Assembly (NCBI RefSeq): GCF_003205615.1
Contig: NZ_PYBV01000028.1
Coordinates: 62,001-126,000 of the forward strand
Direction of reading: 5' to 3'
Source of the DNA: Micromonospora arborensis
Lineage (GTDB): Bacteria > Actinomycetota > Actinomycetes > Mycobacteriales > Micromonosporaceae
DNA length: 64,000 bases
Positions within the stretch are counted from its first letter, which is position 1; the number at the start of each line of letters is the position of its first letter. The notes below the pieces were generated by a model that saw only the letters and a program-made list of their open reading frames with translations, had not been told where the DNA came from and did not search any database. The position numbers and the translations under genes were made by a program. Positions 49,806 to 58,568 of this stretch are shown here, piece after piece.

Positions 49806-50633
49806 TCAGGGCTGGTCGTCCAGTCCGGTCAGGTCGACGTCCGTGGCCTCGGTGACTGCCCGGATGGCCGTCACCGAGGCGTAGCCGGCGGCCAGTAGCG
49901 CCACGTCCGTGCCGGGCTGCGCGGCCTGCCCCGGCTCCTCCAGCGACGTCCGGACGAAGCCGTGGCCGGATTCGGCGACCGTCATCTGCACCTGGCCGAA
50001 GCTGGCCAGTGTGCCCCGGCGTACCCCGCGCAGCCGCCCGTGCGGCAGGTCCGGGGCGTTCACGTTGAGCACGCTCTCGATCGGCGCGGAGGTCAACCGG
50101 GGGAGCAGGTCCAGGGCGACCCGCGCGGCGGTGCTCCAGTGCCGCTCGGCGTCGCGTACCCGGGCGGCGGCGTCCACGGCGGCCCCACCGCTCGCGGCCG
50201 TCGCCTCGCCCGCGGAGAGCACGTCGAGTGAGACCGCCATCGCCCGGCAGCCGTTCGTGGCGGCGGTGAACGCGGCACCCACCGTCCCGGAGTGCAGCAC
50301 GGCCCGGCCGGCGTTGGCGCCCCGGTTGATACCGGACAGCACCACCGACGGCGGTGGGCCGAACGCGCCGTGCAGGGCGATCAGCGTGATGAAGCCGGGG
50401 GAGCCACCAACTCCGTACGCCGGCACACCCGCCAGGTCGGGCAGCGGGTGGTCGTTCACGACGACCCGCCCGTCCCGCTCCATGGCGCTCATCGCGGCGC
50501 TGGTGCCGCTCGCCTCCTCCAGCGGCGCGGCGACCACCACGTCCAGGCCCCGCTGCGCCGCCGCCCAGGCCAACGCCTGGATGCCGGGCGCGGCGATCCC
50601 GTCGTCGTTGGTGATCAGCACCCGCAGCGTCAT
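49806..50633 (-). CDS. surE: SurE family 5'(3')-nucleotidase/phosphatase
   Basis: 275 residues. SurE signature: LITNDDGIAAPGIQAL (metal-binding Asp-Asp), PLEEASGTSAAMS and VLSGINRGANAGRAVLHSGT, with conserved Ser and Asn of the active site. Its ATG overlaps the stop of the PfkB-kinase gene (ATGA). SurE dephosphorylates nucleoside monophosphates or polyphosphates. Confidence 0.92.
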   Translation of the reverse strand: MTLRVLITNDDGIAAPGIQALAWAAAQRGLDVVVAAPLEEASGTSAAMSAMERDGRVVVNDHPLPDLAGVPAYGVGGSPGFITLIALHGAFGPPPSVVLSGINRGANAGRAVLHSGTVGAAFTAATNGCRAMAVSLDVLSAGEATAASGGAAVDAAARVRDAERHWSTAARVALDLLPRLTSAPIESVLNVNAPDLPHGRLRGVRRGTLASFGQVQMTVAESGHGFVRTSLEEPGQAAQPGTDVALLAAGYASVTAIRAVTEATDVDLTGLDDQP

Positions 50634-51607
50634 CGCTCGACCACCCGGTCGGCCAGCTCGTCCGGGGTGGTCCGCTCCTGTGGCCGGCTGTCCGCCGGCA
50701 CCAGCCGAACCCGGTCGACCAGGCCGGTGATCGAGTCCAACCGGCCGGTGCCCAGGCCGTGTCGGGTCACGTTCAGCGCGCCGGCGGCAGCGCCGGTCCG
50801 GATGGCGGTCCGGATGTCCCCGCCTCTGGCCACGACGGCGGCCACCCCGGCGGTCATCGAGTCGCCCGCGCCGCGCGGGTCGGCGGCTTCCAGCCGGGGC
50901 ATCTCGACCTCGAACAGCTCCCCGTCGATGAGCGCCAGCGCCGGCTGGTCGGCCCGGCTCACCACCACCGTCTCGGCGCCGGCGGCGTGCAGTTCGTACA
51001 TGGCCCGGGTCAGCTCCAGGCTGTCGTCGCTGCGGGCGCGGCCGTCGCGGATCAGCTCCTCGTGACTCACCTTGAGGAAGAACACGCCGCTCTCCAGCAC
51101 CGAGCCGAGATGATCGCCGGAGAGGTCGACCACCACCCGGCCGCCGTTTGCGCCCAGGTCGGCGGCGAAGCGCCGGTACAGGTCGGCCGGGACGAGCCAC
51201 GGCTCGTTCGGCCCACTGAGCACGCTCACCGAGGCCCGCAGGCCCTCGCCGAGGGCCAGGTTGTACAGCTCGTCGATCTCGTGCCGGCTCAGCGGCTGCC
51301 CGGGTACGTCGGCGATCTCCTGCCGGGAGCCGTTGCGGCGGTCGTGCACGTACCCGCCGCTGCCGGAGTCACGTACCACCACCTTGAGGTCCACGCCCTC
51401 GCTGACCAGTAGCGGCTCCAACACCTGGCCGATCTCCCCGCCGAGGGCGGCGCAGAGCACCACGTCGACGCCGAGCGACATCACCATCCGGGCCTGCCAG
51501 ACGCCCTGCCCGCCGGGGTGCAGGTGCAGCTCGGGATGGTCGTTCGGCTGGTCCACGGTCACCGTGAGCTGCGGAGTCGGCGCGAAGACCATGACGTGCC
51601 CGCTCAC
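50630..51607 (-). CDS. PfkB-family carbohydrate kinase (1-phosphofructokinase-like)
   Basis: 325 residues. The sugar-binding GGQGVWQARM replaces the usual GGKGxN, and the ATP/anion-hole motif is DPRGAGDSMTAGVAA, with the catalytic Asp. It resembles 1-phosphofructokinase/hexose-phosphate kinases but the exact substrate cannot be set. I use the GTG at 51607 (begins MSGHVMVFAP); an ATG five codons downstream is also possible. Coupled to surE. Confidence 0.82.
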   Translation of the reverse strand: MSGHVMVFAPTPQLTVTVDQPNDHPELHLHPGGQGVWQARMVMSLGVDVVLCAALGGEIGQVLEPLLVSEGVDLKVVVRDSGSGGYVHDRRNGSRQEIADVPGQPLSRHEIDELYNLALGEGLRASVSVLSGPNEPWLVPADLYRRFAADLGANGGRVVVDLSGDHLGSVLESGVFFLKVSHEELIRDGRARSDDSLELTRAMYELHAAGAETVVVSRADQPALALIDGELFEVEMPRLEAADPRGAGDSMTAGVAAVVARGGDIRTAIRTGAAAGALNVTRHGLGTGRLDSITGLVDRVRLVPADSRPQERTTPDELADRVVER

Positions 51608-51787
51608 CGGTCGTCGCCGTTCATGATGTCGTCGATTGGGTGATTCATCATCAACCGACCTTAATGGGACAGGCCGTGGCACGGCATCCCATCCGGTGGG
51701 GTTCGTCCTGGGGTTGGCCGCCGTCGGGCGTTGCCAGCCAGACATCGGTACGGGACGATCGTGCGACAAACGACGGCGGGAGACGGT

Positions 51788-52255
51788 GTGCTCAGCAGCG
51801 ATACCTTCAGCTACACCGTCCAGGCCCGGTGCTCGCCGGCCGAGGCGGCGGCGATGCTCAGCGACCTGACCCGACAGGGTGAGTTGCATCCGCTGATCGT
51901 TCGGGTCCGCCGACTGCCGCCCCGGCCGGGCGCCCGGGCCAGCTACACGATCAACGACCGGCTGGCCGCCGGCCCACTACGCTTCCGGACCACCTACCAC
52001 GCGGACGTGCTGATCAGCGAGGACGACGAGATCGTCACGGTGGCTCGGCAGTGGCCGGCCACCACCGTGCGCAACCACACCCGACTGCGCGCCGAACCGG
52101 ACGGCCTGGTCCGGATCGACGTCGAGATCACCCTGACCGCGCCGGCCCCGCTGTTCCGGTACGCCTTCCGCCAGGCCCGGGCCGCTCACCTCGCCCTCGC
52201 CACCCGGCTCGGCGCGGCGCTCGACCGCACCGGCAACCCACCGCCCACCGCCTGA
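51788..52255 (+). CDS. SRPBCC-family protein (polyketide-cyclase/dehydrase-like)
   Basis: 155 residues, GTG start with GGGAGA before it. Strand-helix pattern of the START-like fold: FSYTVQARCSPAEAAAMLSD, LHPLIVRVRRLP, VRIDVEITLTAPAPLFRYAF, and a C-terminal helix. Likely binds a small hydrophobic ligand; no function known. Confidence 0.75.
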   Translation: MLSSDTFSYTVQARCSPAEAAAMLSDLTRQGELHPLIVRVRRLPPRPGARASYTINDRLAAGPLRFRTTYHADVLISEDDEIVTVARQWPATTVRNHTRLRAEPDGLVRIDVEITLTAPAPLFRYAFRQARAAHLALATRLGAALDRTGNPPPTA

Positions 52256-52270
52256 CCACCCCACGCCGCC

Positions 52271-52315
52271 CCGCGCCCACGCAGCCCGCGCCCACACAGC
52301 CCGCGCCCACGCAGC
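52271..52315. repeat. 15-bp tandem repeat, three copies
   Basis: Unit CCGCGCCCACGCAGC at 52271, 52286 and 52301 (one mismatch in the middle copy), plus a partial fourth. It lies in the short intergenic stretch after the SRPBCC gene and before the palindromic element. Confidence 0.85.
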
Positions 52316-52337
52316 CTGCGCCCCGCGCGCCTCGGGT

Positions 52338-52415
52338 CATGATCGTGCTCGATCCGGGATGTAGTGGTGTGTGGGCGCGAGGAGGCCACTACATCCTGGT
52401 TGCAGCGCGATCATG
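52338..52415. repeat. 78-bp palindromic element over the 3' end of a membrane-protein gene
   Basis: Outer arms CATGATCG (52338-52345) and CGATCATG (52408-52415). Inner arms GGATGTAGTGG (52357-52367) and CCACTACATCC (52386-52396) are perfect, 11 bp. It encodes the last ~9 residues (SHDRAATRM) of the minus-strand gene ending at 52389. REP-like element. Confidence 0.75.
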
Positions 52416-52898
52416 GCTCGCGAGGGTGGGTCGCGCGGCGGGACGCCGGCCCCAGGGCTTGTAGGTGGACAGCACCGTCGCGATGATCATCAGGCTGGTC
52501 GACACCGCGGGTGCGATCACCAGGTCGGCGCGATCACGCGCGGGCAGGGCGGCGCCCACCGCGCCGGCGTGCCGCAGGTTCGGGGTGAGCAGGAACAGCA
52601 CCAGCCCGACCATCACGGTGGTGAGCACGAGCTTGACCAGCACCCAGCGGTAGCGCAGCAGGCCCCACGGAGTGAGTAGCGCGCTGGCGACACCGATCAG
52701 CCAGGCCAGGACGCTCAGCGGCGCGAACAGCACGGTGCCGACCAGCGCCGTGATCGGATAGACCGCCGCCGGATCGGCGCCACGCTGCACGGCGATGCCG
52801 AGGGTGAGCAGCACCAGGTCGGCACCGAGCCAGCCGAGCGAGGTGACCAGGTGCAGGGTGAGGAGCCCCTTGCGGGCGGTGGGTGGGATCCGAGGCAT
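52389..52898 (-). CDS. four-helix membrane protein (DUF2269-like)
   Basis: 169 residues, four hydrophobic helices: GLLTLHLVTSLGWLGADLVL, FAPLSVLAWLIGVASALL, VLVKLVLTTVMVGLVLFLL and LVIAPAVSTSLMIIATVLS. The His in the first helix (TLHLVTSLGWLGA) could ligate heme, as in DUF2269/cytochrome-b561-like small proteins, but this is uncertain. The C-terminus runs into the palindromic element. Confidence 0.7.
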   Translation of the reverse strand: MPRIPPTARKGLLTLHLVTSLGWLGADLVLLTLGIAVQRGADPAAVYPITALVGTVLFAPLSVLAWLIGVASALLTPWGLLRYRWVLVKLVLTTVMVGLVLFLLTPNLRHAGAVGAALPARDRADLVIAPAVSTSLMIIATVLSTYKPWGRRPAARPTLASHDRAATRM

Positions 52899-53010
52899 AC
52901 CGCGATGCTGCCCGCCGGTGACCGCCGGCGCGTCCGACCGCCGACGACATCAGGGGTACGCCCGGCAACGTAGCCGATCCGTGGCGGCGAGATCGCCACC
53001 CGACACCAGG

Positions 53011-53058
53011 TCGCCGAGGTTGGGGTTTCCCGTCGCCCGGATACCCCAACCTCGGCGA
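53011..53058 (-). terminator. 16-bp inverted repeat after the RipA-like peptidase gene
   Basis: Arms TCGCCGAGGTTGGGGT (53011-53026) and ACCCCAACCTCGGCGA (53043-53058) are perfect, with a 16-nt loop, ending 11 bases from the stop at 53070. It could serve as terminator for the minus-strand gene, or be a third REP-like element. Confidence 0.6.
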
Positions 53059-53069
53059 AGGTGAGTGGG

Positions 53070-54125
53070 TCAGTAGACCGACAGGTGCACGTGGTTGGTG
53101 TGGGCGCTGGAGGGGTCGCCACCCGCTCCGCTGTACGCCTTCCATCCGCTGCTGGGCAGCCAGATCTGCCGGTACCAGATCACGTACAGGACGCCGAGTC
53201 GGTCGGCGTTGCGGATGAAGTACGCGGCCAGGTTGTTGCCGTACGTCTTGTCGCCGCCGGTGGCGTTCCCGCCGAAGCCGTTCTTCTGCGCGGCGAAGTC
53301 GCAGGCCCGGCCCTTCGGGTGTTCACCGGAGCCGCTGGGGCGGTGGCAGGAGACGTACCGGGTGAAGCCCGCGGCCTTGGCCTGGTTGAGCGCGTGCAGG
53401 GTGCGCGGGGTGATGCAGCCGTTGGCGGGCGTGGGGTCGTTGACGCTGCACGACTCCGACGGCCAGGAGCCGTCGGGGTTGCGCGGCGCGGGCTTCGCGT
53501 TGGCGGCGGAGGTGCCGCGGTTGGAGTCGGTGTCGGCGGTGGTCTGCGTGGTGGCCACGGTCAGGGCCCGTTCGGCCTGCTCCTTGCGTTTGGCCATCAC
53601 CGCGACCTGCTTGCGCTGCTCGGTGACCTCCCCGTTCAGAGCGACCCGGGTGCGGTTGGCCTGGGCCTTGCTGGCGAGCAGGTCGCGCAGCACCTTGTCC
53701 TCGTTGGCGGCCACCGCGCCCAGGGTGGCGGCCCGGTCCATGAAACCGTCCGGGGTGCCGCTGTTGAGCAACGCCGCCATCGTGCCGAGCTTGCCGGTGC
53801 GGTACGCCACGCCGGCGATCTCGCCAACCTTGCCGTTGCGGTGGGCGAGTTCGACCTCGATGGTCTTCAGTTGGGTGGTGAGCTGCTGCTGCCGCTGCAC
53901 GGAGGTGTCCAGGGCGCGCTTCGCGTCCAGGTAGCCCTTGCTGGCGGCTTCCAGTTGGGCTCGCAGCGCCGGGGTGCCGCCCTCTTCGTCGGAGTCGGGT
54001 GCGGCGGCCTGCAGGCCGGTCGGGGGAGCGGCCGAGGCGGTGCCGGCCGGGAGTGCGACGCCGAGGGCGAACATCGCGACGATCAGGGCCGCGAGTCGGG
54101 CGGCGGGTGGTCGTGCTGGTGCCAC
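53070..54125 (-). CDS. secreted coiled-coil protein with a peptidase M15-like (ARB_07466) C-terminal domain
   Basis: 351 residues. The signal peptide ends near GTASA (30). Residues 55-205 are a long coiled coil, as in NlpC/P60-type RipA proteins. The C-terminal 125 residues are the D-Ala-D-Ala carboxypeptidase-like fold, with GEHPKGRACDFA (zinc ligands His, Asp) and HTNHVHLSVY (final His). It probably hydrolyses peptidoglycan or another peptide bond in the wall. GTG start, GGAAGGA before it. A c-di-AMP riboswitch precedes the gene, as before many actinobacterial wall-remodelling genes. Confidence 0.88.
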   Translation of the reverse strand: MAPARPPAARLAALIVAMFALGVALPAGTASAAPPTGLQAAAPDSDEEGGTPALRAQLEAASKGYLDAKRALDTSVQRQQQLTTQLKTIEVELAHRNGKVGEIAGVAYRTGKLGTMAALLNSGTPDGFMDRAATLGAVAANEDKVLRDLLASKAQANRTRVALNGEVTEQRKQVAVMAKRKEQAERALTVATTQTTADTDSNRGTSAANAKPAPRNPDGSWPSESCSVNDPTPANGCITPRTLHALNQAKAAGFTRYVSCHRPSGSGEHPKGRACDFAAQKNGFGGNATGGDKTYGNNLAAYFIRNADRLGVLYVIWYRQIWLPSSGWKAYSGAGGDPSSAHTNHVHLSVY

Positions 54126-54133
54126 TGCGCATG

Positions 54134-54260
54134 TCCTTCCGTCAGCCGCCGACCGGGTTAGCTGACGGGTTCGGGACGGAAGATCCCTACCGCTGACGCG
54201 GATGCACCCCAGGAACGTGGTTCCCCGGTTCGCCTACGTGGCAATTAGGCGGCGACCGCC
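54134..54260 (-). promoter_or_regulatory. ydaO/yuaA-type cyclic-di-AMP riboswitch
   Basis: Read on the minus strand, the leader contains the conserved blocks in the right order: AGGCGAACCGGGGAACC, GGGGTGCATCCGCG, TAGGG, CCCGAACCCGTCAGCTAACC and GGCGGCTGACGGAAGGA, the last including the ribosome-binding site. These match the ydaO consensus of actinobacteria. c-di-AMP binding normally turns such genes off. The 5' boundary is approximate. Confidence 0.82.
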
Positions 54261-54372
54261 ACCGGCGCCGGGAGGGCGCCGCCTGGTGGAGGCCGGGACC
54301 GAGCTTACCGGTGCCGGTGGGGCGCTTGCAGCGAATGTGACGGACGGTGCGTGCGTCGTCACCAGAAAGCCG

Positions 54373-55290
54373 CTACCACTCGATCGAGCCGCAGGCCCCG
54401 GAGGTGGCACCGGGCTCGATCTGCAGCGTCGCGTGCTCGATCCGGAAGTCGTCGTGCAGGGCGGTACGTGCGGCGCTGAGCACTGCGCCGACCTCGGCGC
54501 CGGGTGCCATGGTCAGGTGCGCGGAGGCCACCTCCATGCCCGAGGTGAGCGTCCAGACGTGCAGGTCGTGGACCTCGACCACACCGGGGACCGCGGCCAG
54601 TCGGTCGTGCACGGCGGTCACCTGGAGGTGCTCCGGGGCGGCCTGCACCAGGATGCGGACGGCGGCGCGTGCCAGCCGCCAGGTGCGCGGCAGGATGAAC
54701 ACGCCGATGGCGACCGCGACGAGTGGGTCGGCCCACCACCAGTCGGTGACGGAGATGAGCAGCGCCGCGCCGATCACGCCGAGCGAGCCGAGCAGGTCGC
54801 CGAGCACCTCCAGGTAGGCGCCCTGAAGGTTGATGCTCTCCCGGGCACCGGAGCGGAGCAGCGCGAAGGCGCCGACGTTCGCGAGCAGGCCGAGCACGGC
54901 CACCGCGAGCATCGGGCCGGCGACGACCTCGTGTGGGTCACCGAAGCGGCCGATCGACTCGATCACCACGTAGACCGCGACGGCGGAGAGCAGGACGGCG
55001 TTGGCGAGCGCGGCGAGCACCTCGAGTCGGTAGAGCCCGAAGGTGCGCTGCGGGTCGCCGGTGGCCCGGCGGGTGGCGGTGATCGCGGCGAGCGCCATGC
55101 CGATGCCGAGCACGTCGGTGAACATGTGCCCGGCGTCGGAGAGCAGGGCGAGTGAGCCGGTGTGCAGGGCGGCCACCGCCTCGACCACCATCAGGGTGGC
55201 GAGGAGCCCGAACGCGGCCCAGAGCCGGCCCCTGTGCTGGTGTGCGGCATTGGCGACCGACCCATGGTGGTGGTCATGACCTGCGCCCAC
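54373..55290 (-). CDS. cation diffusion facilitator (CzcD-like) metal exporter
   Basis: 305 residues and six helices. Metal-site pairs in helices 2 and 5: SDAGHMFTDVLG (HxxxD) and LEVLGDLLGSLGV (the second position is D with Gly rather than His). The N-terminus is His-rich (GHDHHHGS, NAAHQHRG) and the cytosolic C-terminal domain has VHDLHVWTLTSG. It exports Zn2+ or related ions in exchange for protons. I prefer the GTG at 55290 with GGAAGGTGG before it; one at 55299 also exists. Confidence 0.9.
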   Translation of the reverse strand: MGAGHDHHHGSVANAAHQHRGRLWAAFGLLATLMVVEAVAALHTGSLALLSDAGHMFTDVLGIGMALAAITATRRATGDPQRTFGLYRLEVLAALANAVLLSAVAVYVVIESIGRFGDPHEVVAGPMLAVAVLGLLANVGAFALLRSGARESINLQGAYLEVLGDLLGSLGVIGAALLISVTDWWWADPLVAVAIGVFILPRTWRLARAAVRILVQAAPEHLQVTAVHDRLAAVPGVVEVHDLHVWTLTSGMEVASAHLTMAPGAEVGAVLSAARTALHDDFRIEHATLQIEPGATSGACGSIEW

Positions 55291-55327
55291 GAGATCCACC
55301 TTCCGCCGCCAGTCGGGACCCGGTCAA

Positions 55328-55353
55328 ATGTATGCTCACATCGCTATGTATGC
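55328..55353. promoter_or_regulatory. direct repeat upstream of the CDF gene
   Basis: ATGTATGC occurs at 55328-55335 and 55346-55353, 18 bp apart, in an AT-rich patch 40-60 bp before the start. Metal-responsive ArsR/SmtB-type regulators bind AT-rich repeats of this style, but no such regulator gene is nearby. Confidence 0.4.
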
Positions 55354-55397
55354 AAGTGTAAGGCCGACCCCTCTCCGGTCCGGTCAGCCGGCACGGA

Positions 55398-57515
55398 TCA
55401 GTCGGTCGGGTCGATGGTGGTGAGTCGCTGAGTGGCCCGGGAGAGCGCCACGTACAGGGTGCGTACGCCGGCACCCGGATCCGCCCGGATCTCGCTCGGG
55501 GCGACCAGCACCACCCCGTCGTACTCCATGCCCTTGGCCTCCAGGCTGGTCACCACCTGCAGGCGCGGCGCGGCGAGTGCGGCGAGCCAGCCGGCGACCT
55601 CGTCGCGGCGGGGGACCGGCGTGATCACCCCGACCGTGCCCTCCACCTCGGCCAGCAGACCGGCCGCCGCCTGCACGGTGGCGGTCTCCAACTCCGTCGC
55701 GGGCACCACCAGCTCGACCGGGTCGACCCCGGTGGAGCGGACGGCGGTCGGCAGCGGCAGGTCAGGGTAGAGCCGGCGGATCTCCGCCGCCGCCACCGCG
55801 AAGATCTCCGCCGAGTTGCGGTAGTTGGTGGTGAGCGTGAAGTCGTGCCGCTTGCGCCGGCCCAGCGCCTGGTCGCGGGCCCGGGTCAGCTCCTCCGGAT
55901 CGCCGGTCCACGCGGTCTGTGCGGGATCGCCCACCACCGTCCAGGACGCCAGGTGGCCGCGCCGACCGACCATCCGCCACTGCATCGGCGAGACGTCCTG
56001 TGCCTCGTCCACCACCACGTGCGCGTAGTCCCGGTAGTCCTCCGGACGTTCCCGGGCCGCCGCCCGGGCCGCCCGCTGCCGGTCGCTCGCGGTGGTCAGC
56101 TCGCGTACGCCGCCCGCCAACTGGAACGGGTCGCGCCGGGCCCGGGCCGGCTTCGCCGGCTTACCGAGCAGCGCGTCCAACTCGTCCAACAACGCGATGT
56201 CGGCAATGGTCAGCCCGTCGGTGTCCAGGCTCCGGTACGCGGCGCTGAGCAGCCGGATCTCCGCGTTGGAGAGGATCCCGCTCGCGTACCGGCGCAGCCG
56301 GTCCGGCCGGGCCAGCCAGCCGAGCACGTGCCGAGGGTGCAGCCGAGGCCACCACGCCTTCAGGAACTCCCGGAACTCGGCCCGCTCGGCGATCTCGCCC
56401 TCGAAGGTCCGCTGCTCCGGCAGCCGGATGCCGACCTCCCGGGCCTGCGCCCAGAGCGCGGCGAACACCCCGTCGAAGCCGGCCCGGCGCACCTCGTTGC
56501 GCCGGGCGCCCCGGTGCAGCGCGCGATCCCGGATCCGGTCCAGCTCGGCCCGGTCCAGCCGCAGCAGTGTGCCCCGGTAGAGCAGCCGCAGCTCACCCGG
56601 GCCGCCGGGCACCGCGTCGCGGGCCGCCCGCTCCAGCACCCGGCGCATCCGCAGCGAGCCCTTCACCGCCGCGACCTCCGGCGGGTCGGGGCGGGTGGCG
56701 GTCATCCCCGGAAAGAGAGTGCCCAGCGAGTGCAGGGTCGCGGTGTCCTCACCGAGCGACGGCAGCACCGACGCGATGTACTCGACGAAGACCCCCGACG
56801 GGCCGACCACCAGGATGCCGCCGCCGGCGTACCGGCTGCGGTCGGAATAGAGCAGGAACGCGGCCCGGTGCAGAGCGACCGCGGTCTTGCCGGTGCCGGG
56901 GCCGCCCGCGACGATCGTCACCCCGGAGCCAGGCGAGCGGATCGCCTCGTCCTGCTCCCGCTGGATCGTCGCCACGATGTCCCGCATGCCCCGGCCGGTG
57001 GCCTTGGACAGGGTGGCCAGCAACGCACCGTCACCGACGACCGTCATCCCCTCCGGGGCGGCCGTCGGGTCGAGCAGGTCGTCCTCGATCCGGGTGACCC
57101 GCTCGGCGCGGGACTGGATCGTGCGGCGCCGCACCACGTCCAGCGGCTGCGCCGGGGTCGCCTGGTAGAAGGCGGCAGCGGCCGGCGCTCGCCAGTCGAC
57201 GACCAGCGTGGTGGCGTCCTCGTCGCGGATCCCGAGTCGCCCGACGTGCAGCACCTGACGGTCGCGCAGGTCCAGCCGGCCGAAGACCAGCCCCTCGTAC
57301 TCGGCGTCCAGGGCGTGCCGCCGCTGCGCCGCGTGGAAGACCATCGCGTCACGCTCGACCAGCGCGCCGAACGTGCCCACCCGGGCCATCCGGTAGCCGT
57401 CGCGCTCGGCGCGGACCGCCGAGCGCCGCAGTTCGGCCAGTCGTGCGTACACCCGGTCGAGGTGTCGTTGCTCGACGGCAATCTCCTGCTCCAGGCCGGT
57501 CTGGTCGGTCAACAC
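55398..57515 (-). CDS. HelD-type SF1 ATPase (UvrD-like), RNA-polymerase-associated
   Basis: 705 residues. The N-terminal coiled coil (LEQEIAVEQRHLDRVYARLA) that enters RNA polymerase is followed by Walker A AGGPGTGKTAVALHRAAF, motif II VVVDEAQDVSPMQW, motif III VVGDPAQTAW, and the C-terminal SF1 motif (SLEAKGMEYDGVVLV, TLYVALSRATQRL). Such proteins remove stalled RNA polymerase and, in Streptomyces HelR, give rifamycin tolerance. The start is GTG 57515 with AAGGAG before it. Confidence 0.87.
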   Translation of the reverse strand: MLTDQTGLEQEIAVEQRHLDRVYARLAELRRSAVRAERDGYRMARVGTFGALVERDAMVFHAAQRRHALDAEYEGLVFGRLDLRDRQVLHVGRLGIRDEDATTLVVDWRAPAAAAFYQATPAQPLDVVRRRTIQSRAERVTRIEDDLLDPTAAPEGMTVVGDGALLATLSKATGRGMRDIVATIQREQDEAIRSPGSGVTIVAGGPGTGKTAVALHRAAFLLYSDRSRYAGGGILVVGPSGVFVEYIASVLPSLGEDTATLHSLGTLFPGMTATRPDPPEVAAVKGSLRMRRVLERAARDAVPGGPGELRLLYRGTLLRLDRAELDRIRDRALHRGARRNEVRRAGFDGVFAALWAQAREVGIRLPEQRTFEGEIAERAEFREFLKAWWPRLHPRHVLGWLARPDRLRRYASGILSNAEIRLLSAAYRSLDTDGLTIADIALLDELDALLGKPAKPARARRDPFQLAGGVRELTTASDRQRAARAAARERPEDYRDYAHVVVDEAQDVSPMQWRMVGRRGHLASWTVVGDPAQTAWTGDPEELTRARDQALGRRKRHDFTLTTNYRNSAEIFAVAAAEIRRLYPDLPLPTAVRSTGVDPVELVVPATELETATVQAAAGLLAEVEGTVGVITPVPRRDEVAGWLAALAAPRLQVVTSLEAKGMEYDGVVLVAPSEIRADPGAGVRTLYVALSRATQRLTTIDPTD

Positions 57516-57620
57516 ACGCTCCTTCGAAGGTCGCCGGCAGGCGGCGGGAACCGCGCAAGCCAACCGCAGAAGGGTACGGCCCCCGGCCCAGCCCGCGCCG
57601 GCCGAGGTGCGGGAACGTGC

Positions 57621-58568
57621 TCAGGCACCCGCTCCGGCGGGTGTCGTGCCGCCGATGCGGGGCGGCAGTTCGGCGAGCACCCGGCGCAGGACACCGGTGA
57701 GCGCGGCGTTGACCACGTCCGGGCGTTCCAGCATCAGCATGTGCCCGGCACCCGGGCAGACGGTCAGCTCGGTGGCCGGCAGGGCCGCCGCGATCGACTC
57801 GGCGCACGGCGGTGGGGTCAGCCGGTCCCGATCGCCGACCAGGGCCGCAGCCGGCAGATGCGCCAACGCGGCGAGGGTGTCCAGTCGGTGTTGAGTGCCG
57901 AAGGAGGCCCGGAACCCGCCGATCGACCGCAGCGCGGCACGAGCCACCGCCGACGTCACCAGGCGGATGTCGGCCGGCTCGCAGCGGTCACCGAAGAGCA
58001 TCCACCGGATGCTCGGCTGCAGCGCGTTCAGCAGTGCTCGCGGCGCTCGCCACGAGCCGCAGCGGGCCAGCACGCCGGCACCGGTCGTCTCGGCCAGCCG
58101 GATCAGGCGGGCGATCCGCGGGGAGAGCCCGTAGACGGTGTGCGTGTGCCCCTCGGCGGTGGTCGAGACGAAGACCAGCCCGGCCGTACGGGCGGCGAAG
58201 TGCGTGGGGTGGCGGTGCGCGTACTCCATGATCGTCATGCCGCCCATCGAGTGCCCGACCAGGACCACCGGCCCGCTGGGCGCCACCGCGTCGAGCACCG
58301 TGGCCAGGTCGTCGCCGAGCTGGGCCAGGGTGGCCGTGGGCAGCGCCATGCAGCTCGACCGGCCGTGCCCCCGCGCGTCGTAGGTGACCACCCGCACCGC
58401 CCCACCGGCCGGTGCCGAGGTGAGCGCGTCGACCTGCCGGTGCCAGGCGCGGCCATCCAGCGTCCAGCCATGCAACAGGATGGCGGTGACCGGGGCGTCC
58501 GTCGGCCCCGTCGCCTCGACGTTGAGCCGCACGCCGTCCGGCAGAGCGACCTCGAACCGCTCCGGCAT
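57621..58568 (-). CDS. alpha/beta hydrolase
   Basis: 315 residues from ATG 58568 with GGGGAGG before it. HGWTLDG oxyanion segment, nucleophile Ser107 in GHSMGG, Asp in LVGDRDRLTPP, His in CPGAGHMLMLERP. It begins with MPERFEVALPDGVRLNVEAT, a typical esterase/thioesterase-like start. Divergent from carbonic anhydrase. Confidence 0.9.
   Translation of the reverse strand: MPERFEVALPDGVRLNVEATGPTDAPVTAILLHGWTLDGRAWHRQVDALTSAPAGGAVRVVTYDARGHGRSSCMALPTATLAQLGDDLATVLDAVAPSGPVVLVGHSMGGMTIMEYAHRHPTHFAARTAGLVFVSTTAEGHTHTVYGLSPRIARLIRLAETTGAGVLARCGSWRAPRALLNALQPSIRWMLFGDRCEPADIRLVTSAVARAALRSIGGFRASFGTQHRLDTLAALAHLPAAALVGDRDRLTPPPCAESIAAALPATELTVCPGAGHMLMLERPDVVNAALTGVLRRVLAELPPRIGGTTPAGAGA

Noticed and set aside
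57540-57600. GGCTTGCG-like motif upstream of helD, reminiscent of a rifamycin-associated element
   Set aside because: Only about one half-site resembles the element and the inverted partner is missing, so I do not claim it.
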